Positions 58,060 through 64,000 of a stretch of 64,000 nt of DNA are shown here, piece by piece (position 1 is the stretch's first letter; every line of letters begins with the position of its first letter). The translations under genes were made by a program, and so were the position numbers. The DNA comes from Bretschneidera sinensis. Taxonomy: Eukaryota > Streptophyta > Magnoliopsida > Brassicales > Akaniaceae. The notes below the pieces were generated by a model. That model saw only the letters and a program-made list of their open reading frames with translations. It was not told the DNA's origin and did not search any database. The stretch spans positions 75,480,001-75,544,000 of the forward strand of contig CM043698.1 of assembly GCA_023935145.1 (NCBI GenBank), given 5' to 3'.

Positions 58060-58806
58060 TTTGACAAAGCTGAGCCGATCACGTGTGGAGAAATCCATCT
58101 GTTTGGCCTTGGAGAGATAAGTCCGAGCATGAGTGGTTCATGACCAACTGCTCGGCTCTTGGAGCTTGTGGCTAAGCACGTGTAGAGCAATCAATCTATT
58201 CGGTCTTGGAGAGATGAGTTGGAGCATGAGTGGTTCATGACCAACTGCTTGGCTCTTGGAGCTTTTGGCGGAGCATGTGTGGAGCAATCCATTTGTTCGG
58301 CCTTGGAGAGATGAGTCCGAGCATCAGTGGTTCATGACCAATTGCTCGGCTCTTGGAGTTTGTGATCGAGCATGTATGGAGCAATCCATCTATACAGCCT
58401 TGGAGACATGAGTCAGAGCATGAGTGGTTCATGATCAACTGCTCGGCTCTTGGAGCTTGTGGCCGAAAATATGTGGAGCAATCCTTCTGTTCGGCCTTGG
58501 AGAGATGATCCTAGCATGAGTGGTTCATGACTAACTACTCAGTTCTTGGATCTTTAGGTCGAGCACGTGTGGAGCAATCCATCTATTCGACCTTGGAGAG
58601 ATGAGTCCGAGCATGAGTGGTTCATGACCAACTGCTCAACTCTTGGAGCTTGTGGCCGAGCACGTGTGGAACAATCCATCTATTCGGCCTTGGAGAGATG
58701 AGTCCGAGCATGAGTGGTTCATGACTAACTGCTTAACTCTTGGAGCTTGTGGCCAAGCACGTGTGGAACAATCCATCTATTCGGCCTTGAAGAGATGAGT
58801 CCGAGG
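58060..58806. repeat. 97-bp tandem array in E
   Basis: Seven copies of the ggttcatgac landmark at 58135, 58232, 58329, 58426, 58522, 58619 and 58716 (spacing 97, once 96). Units contain gccgagcacgtgtgg and ttcggccttggagagatga. The array occupies the same place as the 48-bp array in D but has another unit length and sequence. Frames on the minus strand (57966-58438) are by-products. Confidence 0.9.
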
Positions 58807-59159
58807 GTTTCCTTGTGACCCAACTAGGTTTTTGGGCCTCCTTCCTTGGGGCTCTTTTTTGGACGTTTTTTGGGCTTTTTGCGACACGTGGCGTGCATCA
58901 GCATTCATTAAATGTTAGTCATCGTCTTTTTCATTAAATGTGCGTCAGTATTCCACTTCCTTAGGGGATGATGTTCGATAATGATTGAAGACTTTGGGAA
59001 GTGGGATGGCACCTCAGAGAGATGAATGGTGCCTAGGGGAACGAAATGTCCCCTAAAGAAGTGGGATGGTTTTTTCGGGAAGTGCAAAATTAGCCTCGAG
59101 CAGCTAAAAGGTCACTTCCTCAACCGTTTTCTTTAAAGTCCTCGCTTACCATGCTTTTT

Positions 59160-59195
59160 TCCCTTTATAAAGAGGCTTTTACTCCCTCCCTTCTT
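59160..59195 (+). promoter_or_regulatory. TATA box of E antisense gene
   Basis: ccctttataaagaggc followed by ctccctcccttcttcac. Same layout as D at 4855. Confidence 0.5.
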
Positions 59196-59857
59196 CACTT
59201 CAAATCAGTGAGTATTTTTAAGAGTGGGAAATCTTTTGAGAGCCCTCGTTCTCGATCCTTCTTTCTGATAGCATTCATCCTCATATTAAGTTGATTGTTC
59301 GTCTCTGTTCTAACCTTCCGAGAGTTTTTTACCCTCACTTTGAGAGCCTTCATCACAATTTCTGAGAATCCTTACCCCAGAGTTTTTAGAGATCTTTTCG
59401 CTCGGCTGTTACTGGAGCTTTGGACTCGATCAGTGGTGCAGTGCCGTGCTGTTTGAAAAGCCACATATGAGGAGGTGTTTCAGATGAGGGAGTTCCTGAA
59501 AAGCGATCTTTTGAGGGAGTAGAGACTGAATCCTTCGGACTTTGGTGAGTTACGCCCTCTACTTCTTTTGTAGATATATCTTCCTTTGATAAGTATCGTG
59601 ATCGGCCTAGTAGTGTTAGTGGTAGCAGTAGGAGTAGTGTAAGCGAAAGTGGTAGCGATAGTACTGAGGAGTTGGGGTCGTCCACGTCCTCTTCAAGGAG
59701 TGCGACCCTGAGAAGGGCTGTGGTGAGGGAAGGGCCCTTGGCAATGGTGCAATACGTCCCTGCGGCTGCGGAGTATAAAGAGGACTCCTCTTACAGGGGT
59801 GAAGTTCTGGCTGATATCAGGGGGACCACGGCTAGAGAAGAGAGGGAGGAGTGGAAT
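59196..59857 (+). pseudogene. E antisense gene (aORF), exon 1, first part
   Basis: Open from 59672 (Ser-rich GSSTSSSRSATLRR, then REGPLAMVQYVPAAAEYK) to EEREEW at 59850. The part before 59672 is Ser/Gly/Asp-rich but the start codon is not certain. It matches D's aORF at 5290-5400. It is interrupted in the coding frame by the solo LTR at 59858, and the same frame is found again at 61148 behind the TSD. Confidence 0.72.
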
Positions 59858-61147
59858 TGATGAGAGTCATAAAATGCATCTCAACAGTGGTTACTTGTTT
59901 GCATTTTAGGATTGATCTCGGTCTTTATTACGCTTTTACATGTTAATAACTCTAAAGTGATATTATTGGACCACTGACTTATTTCAGTGCATTTTCAGGT
60001 ACTTTGAGTTCAAAAAGAAGCAATTGTTGCTTAAAGCACCAAGAGCCCACACTTCCGGAGAGACAAGATGGACTGATGCCTGCATTGCGATCGAGCATAT
60101 AAGCAGTGCGATCGATCGCATATCCCACATCGACCAAAATACTCTGCAGTGCACATGCGATCGAGCGCAATAACCTGCGATCGAGCACACATGCGATCGA
60201 GCGCACCAATGCTGCGATCGATCGCACTCGGGCAAAATCCTACATCGGATAGATATCACATAGCACTCCGAGAGCTTACTTATATAAGACCCCCTCTGCT
60301 TCAGCTTTTGTAATCATCGATCGATCACCAATCATCCAGATCATCAGCATCTGGGAGTGAATCCAGAGGGCCTTTAGGAGAAATTCGGAGGGCCCTTAGG
60401 AGGAAAATTAAGGGTTGAAAGTCGGGAGAGATGATCATCGGGAAGCCGAAGGCAACTGGAGGACGTATGAGCCCCATGGCCGGCTAGTCTCCAAGTAAGG
60501 CGAAGGGATGAATCCCTAGGTGTAGTTGTTCTTTTTTTTCTTTATTTGATTCAGCTGTAGTTTGGTATTATTTTTGTTAAATATTGTTATGTTTTATTCT
60601 TTAATTTAATTAGTAGATTTAATATTACTCCGGTGATTGCATGCTTCTTTTCCATATAAGTTCAGTCATGCTTTTCTTATGTGTACCTGTTTGGGTGTGA
60701 TTGAGTCCGGTAGATCTCTTTTATAGATTTGTTCATTGCTGCGATATTGTCATTTAGATATATTGTTGTCTCTTGATAATTTATAAGTTAGGTCATGTGT
60801 GCTTGAAAGTAAAGAAGATTTCATAACAATTACATTAGGATTTATAAATGTGCTTTAGTAGAAGATTTTTCGATTGCCTGTTTGGGATGTGAAACTTGCA
60901 ATCGAGATAAAAATAATTGAATCAAGGTAGGATTAGAGCAACAAACCTAGGGAAGATTTTCCGAAACCTTGTCGTTTCCTTTATCATATTATTTATACAA
61001 TTTTCATAATAAAAAACTCAAATTCGTTTTAACCTTTTATCGTTTGTGTTGAGGTTTACACCTTCTATTGTACTTAGTTTGTTTCCTTGTGGAATCGACA
61101 CCCCAAAACTATACTACAATAACCGCATTATGTTTTGGGCATAATCA
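59858..61147 (+). mobile_element. Solo LTR of the A/B Athila family in E aORF
   Basis: 1290 bp, starting tgatgagagtcataaaatgc and ending ggcataatca. TSD ggaat lies at 59853-59857 and 61148-61152. Its length equals B's LTR once insertions are removed. A cluster of TGCGATCGAGCGCA-type motifs (60084-60236) precedes TATA cttatataagac (60281). No internal region. Confidence 0.92.
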
Positions 61148-61804
61148 GGAATTATACTGCCAATGAAGTCCCCAGCCAACTAAAGGAGGAGGATCTAGAG
61201 GTGATCTGGAAGATGTACCGCATACCGAGCTGGTACAAGGAAGGGAAGAAGGCTTGTGACCCCCTCCCGAGCTGTGCACCCTACGAACTGTGTGTGTACG
61301 AGCACCACATGAGGGCCGGGCTTCGGTTCCCCTTTCACCCATTCTTTTGTGTTGTCTTACAGTACTTCGATATTATGCTGTGCTAGCTAGTACCGAACTC
61401 GGTATAGCTGATCATGGCCTTTATATGCGTCTGCTCGGAAGTGGGTGGGCCAATGAACATGAATATCTTCAAGGCCCACTTCATGATCAGTAGGCACACC
61501 TAGACTGGATTGGTGGTTTTAAGCACCCGACCGAAGAGGAAGCTGCTGAAGAGGACTCCATCGTCGATCAAGAGATGGAAGAAAAACTTTTTCTATATCC
61601 AATCCGCCGAGGACTTCGACCTCCCTCACTCGTGGAACATTGACCGAACCAAGAAATGTAAGAAGATAGGTCTCCATCTGAGTGAGCAATAGGTCGTGGA
61701 TGCCATGGTGGCCTCGCCGCTTGACGTTGAAGTCCTCTATGATAATGAGGAGCTCACGAGACGCGGTCTGTGCCTTCCATGCGCCAATTCTTCGCTTGAG
61801 AGTA
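61148..61804 (+). pseudogene. E antisense gene (aORF), exon 1, second part (Transposase_28 domain)
   Basis: Reads YTANEVPSQLKEEDLEVIW, YELCVYEHHMRAGLRFPFHP and, after TAG near 61384, QLVPNSV, then MNIFKAHF. Same domain as D 5276-5941 (PF04195-like). Another stop is near 61407. The exon ends at a GT at 61805. Confidence 0.77.
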
Positions 61805-61902
61805 GTAAAGATTTGTGCCTTTGATACTTGTAGTTTTCTGTTTCTGCTTTGCTTTTTATGCCTCGTAGTTTTACTTATGTGTTTTTCTTTCTTTGAAGAG
61901 AG

Positions 61903-62929
61903 ATGGACGCTATGGCACGTGCCCGGGAGCAGGCGAGGAAACTTGCCATGGAAAAGATGAAGGCTGCTGCGGTCGAGAAGCAGCAGGCCTCGGGCTCGAG
62001 GATGAGGAAGAGGCCTTATGCCTCTACCCTAATAGATCTGGAGAGCCCTCCCCAAGGTCCTCCCTAACCAAAGCCCATACAAATGACCAGTGCTGCCTCG
62101 GTGGCCTCGGATGCCCCGGGATCTTCGGCTGCTTTGGGTCCTTCTATAGGTACTGCTTCGGGGCGGCGGTCTTCAGGCCCAACTGGGCCTTGAGGGTCGA
62201 CAACTCCATTTTCGCGCACCCAAAGGTGGCGTGGGAGCACCTGATTATGAGGATCCCTCCCTGGGATCTCCAGGAGCTGTCTCGAAGGTAGACCGAGAGC
62301 CTTTGCTCTGCTATGGAGGCCATCACCTCCCAGGTATTCTTCATTTTCGAGCTCTTTACCTTCCCCTGATAGTTTTACTTAGGTTTGATTAACACTTGTT
62401 TGTCTGGTCGCAGATGGGTGTTCTTCTTGGCGTTACCTTTCGTCGGTGCATGGAGACGACTAAGGTCCTGGGCCGTACCCAGCGGCAGTTGGAAGAGAAG
62501 GCCGAGGTCGTCTAGTTGCTGCAAGCCTCAAAAGATGCGGCCAACCAGGCCAAGGTGGAGGTAATCCAGAATCGGGATGCCGCCTTCTGCGCCAAGAGAC
62601 GAGGGCGAGACTCTCACTCGGGTGATTGTTGTGGAGGCCCTGGCTGCTTTCCAGAGTTTGGATGCCTTCAAAACGGCCATGGACCTGGAAAGGGGGAGCA
62701 GTTTCTAGAAGGCTTCTTACAGGCAAAGAGCAAGGTTGAGGCCATGCACCCAGAGATAGATTTTTCGGGCCTCAACCTTCTGGAGCCCGAGGAGGAGAAT
62801 GAGGACAAGGAGCAACCCACTCCAGAGGAGGAGCAGCCCTCCAGAGAGGGAGAACAGCCCGCCAAAGAGGGGGAGCAGCCCGCCACAGAGGGGGATGTCG
62901 AGGCCGAGGTGGCCCCAACCCTAGACTAG
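61903..62929 (+). pseudogene. E antisense gene (aORF), exons 2 and 3
   Basis: Exon 2 (61903-62333) begins MDAMARAREQARKLAMEKMK, a charged helix. It ends at the GT of the intron 62334-62413 (caggtattc to gtcgcag). Exon 3 runs to TAG 62927-62929. Its C-terminus is acidic with repeats of the form EEEQPSREGEQPAKEGEQPA. The stop at 62511 and others show decay. The start of exon 2 follows an intron 61805-61902. Confidence 0.72.
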
Positions 62930-63060
62930 GGTTTTTCTTTTCTTTTTGTACTTCAAGGTCGTTAGTGTTTTTGTAACCTCTTGAAAAGTTAATAAAAACT
63001 TCCTTTTTCCAACCTTGTTCATTTTATAATAATTATTTGTTTACACTTGCTATTCCAGTA
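62930..63060 (+). terminator. 3' end region of E aORF
   Basis: T-rich ttttcttttctttttg, then gttaataaaaactt (polyadenylation-like AATAAA within aataaaaac at 62991). It lies between the convergent aORF and pol. Confidence 0.4.
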
Positions 63061-64000
63061 AGACTTTCTCTTGAAACTCGTGTGCTGGATCCGAATTTAT
63101 TAGTAAAAACGTCGGAGATGTTCGGTGTTCCAAGTTCAGGGAACACATTTTCCATTTAGCTCTTCGAGTTCGAAGGTACCGAGGCGGCAATCCCTTTTGA
63201 TACGATACAGGCCCGCCTAGTTAGGGATCAACTTTCTCGCTTCCCGAGGTCAAGATACTTCGTTCTTTCGTAGGACGAGATCATAAAGCCGGAAGTGCCT
63301 TCCTTGTACTAGAGAGTTATAATACCTAGCGGTCCGCTGCTGATAGGCTGCTAGTCGGATCTGAGCTTTATCTCGTGCTTCATCGAGGAGGACGGTGTTC
63401 ATACGAAGTGCTTCATCATTGATTTTTTCTTTGAAATTTTTTATTTGGAGCGAGGGCACTCTAATTTCCAAATAGATGACTACTTTGGAGCCGTAAGTCA
63501 TGAAGAAAAGGGTTTCACCCATGGGCGTTCAGGCGATGGTCTGATAGGCCCAGAGGATGTTTGGCAAGTGGTTCGTCCACTGTTGGTCCACCTCATCTAG
63601 TCTTCTTTTTATGCCCTACAAAAGGTTTATGTTAGTCACTTCAGCTTACCCATTAGCTTACGAATATCCGACGGATGAGAAACGGTGTTTGATATGCAGT
63701 TCGTTACAAAATGCCTTGAATCGAGCATTATCAAATTGTTTGCAGTTGTCTGTCACCAACACTTAAGGTATACCAAAGTGACACACTATTAATTTCTAGA
63801 CGAAACCCCATGCCTGATGATCGGTGATGCTGGCCAGTGGCTCGACTTCTACCCACTTTGTAAAATAATCTATCGCTACTATGAGTTACTTCCGCTGGTC
63901 GAGAGCTCCGGTGAAAGGTCCAAGAAGATCTATTCCCCACATGGCGAAAGGAAGGGGGCTAGTGACTGGAGTGAGAGGATTCGTCGTTCTTTAGAAGATG
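63061..64000 (-). pseudogene. E integrase, partial (runs off right edge)
   Basis: The C-terminal region is 63522-63250 (LLDEARDKAQIRLAAYQQR, RHFRLYDLVLRK). The core is 64000-63600 with MWGIDLLGPF, YFTKWVEVEPLASIT and VTDN, corresponding to the first two catalytic Asp. AEVTN after several stops marks the Glu. It is the same family as the D integrase. The upstream part lies outside the window. Confidence 0.8.

Larger units (their letters stand above)
55895..64000 (-). mobile_element. Element E: second Tat-type Ty3/gypsy retrotransposon, cut by the right edge
   Basis: Same plan as D: LTR at left (55895-57968 with an inserted solo LTR), purine tract, tandem array (97-bp units), TATA box, plus-strand aORF, then minus-strand integrase entering from the right edge. 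It is related to D by its LTR block gcctccgaggatgctc, by purine tract flanks and by aORF and integrase homology, but the LTR bodies and arrays are different. The 5' half of the element (gag to RNase H and 5' LTR) lies beyond 64000. Confidence 0.85.

Overview
The window looks like nuclear DNA of a flowering plant, most likely a eudicot. It is packed with plant LTR retrotransposons (Athila-type and Tat-type Ty3/gypsy, one Ty1/copia), and the only host gene I can recognise is a decayed plant receptor kinase with PR-1 (CAP) ectodomains. There are no rRNA genes, CRISPR arrays or prokaryotic features. All start and end points below come from reading the sequence by eye. LTR ends and 5-bp target-site duplications (TSDs) were checked base by base for five insertions.

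Layout. Bases 1-3014 are AT-rich intergenic DNA with a low-complexity tract, a foldback element and a tRNA-like relic. Bases 3015-40667 form one nested cluster. Its shell is element D, a Tat-type gypsy element read on the minus strand, which carries an antisense gene (aORF) on the plus strand. Element B (Athila-type, minus) inserted into that aORF. Element A (Athila-type, plus, TSD gagag) inserted into B's left LTR, and element C (copia, plus, TSD caact) inserted into B's right LTR. The LTR pairs diverge in the expected order: D most, then B, then C and A.

Bases about 41285-54888 hold a plus-strand pseudogene made of two PR-1/CAP domains, a Pro/Glu linker, a transmembrane segment and a lectin-receptor-type kinase domain. 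It is split inside the first CAP domain by element F (Athila-type, minus, TSD aacta). From 55895 to the right edge is element E, a second Tat-type element. Its LTR and its aORF each hold a solo LTR (TSDs gcttt and ggaat). E's integrase runs off the window end.

How the parts fit. Both Tat elements keep the same antisense module: a tandem-repeat array, a TATA box, and a three-exon aORF with GT-AG introns, facing gag-pol. Athila elements B and F keep an env-position ORF behind pol. In both, the pol-env spacer has a cluster of the same GC-rich motif that sits upstream of the TATA box in that element's LTR, followed by TTTAAA and a pyrimidine-rich leader, and in F a probable intron. I read this as an internal promoter for the env-position ORF. 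It is the strongest candidate for an undescribed system here, together with a conserved hairpin and G-tract motif in the 3' regions of A, B and F. Every coding region carries stops or frameshifts, so none of these elements looks autonomous.
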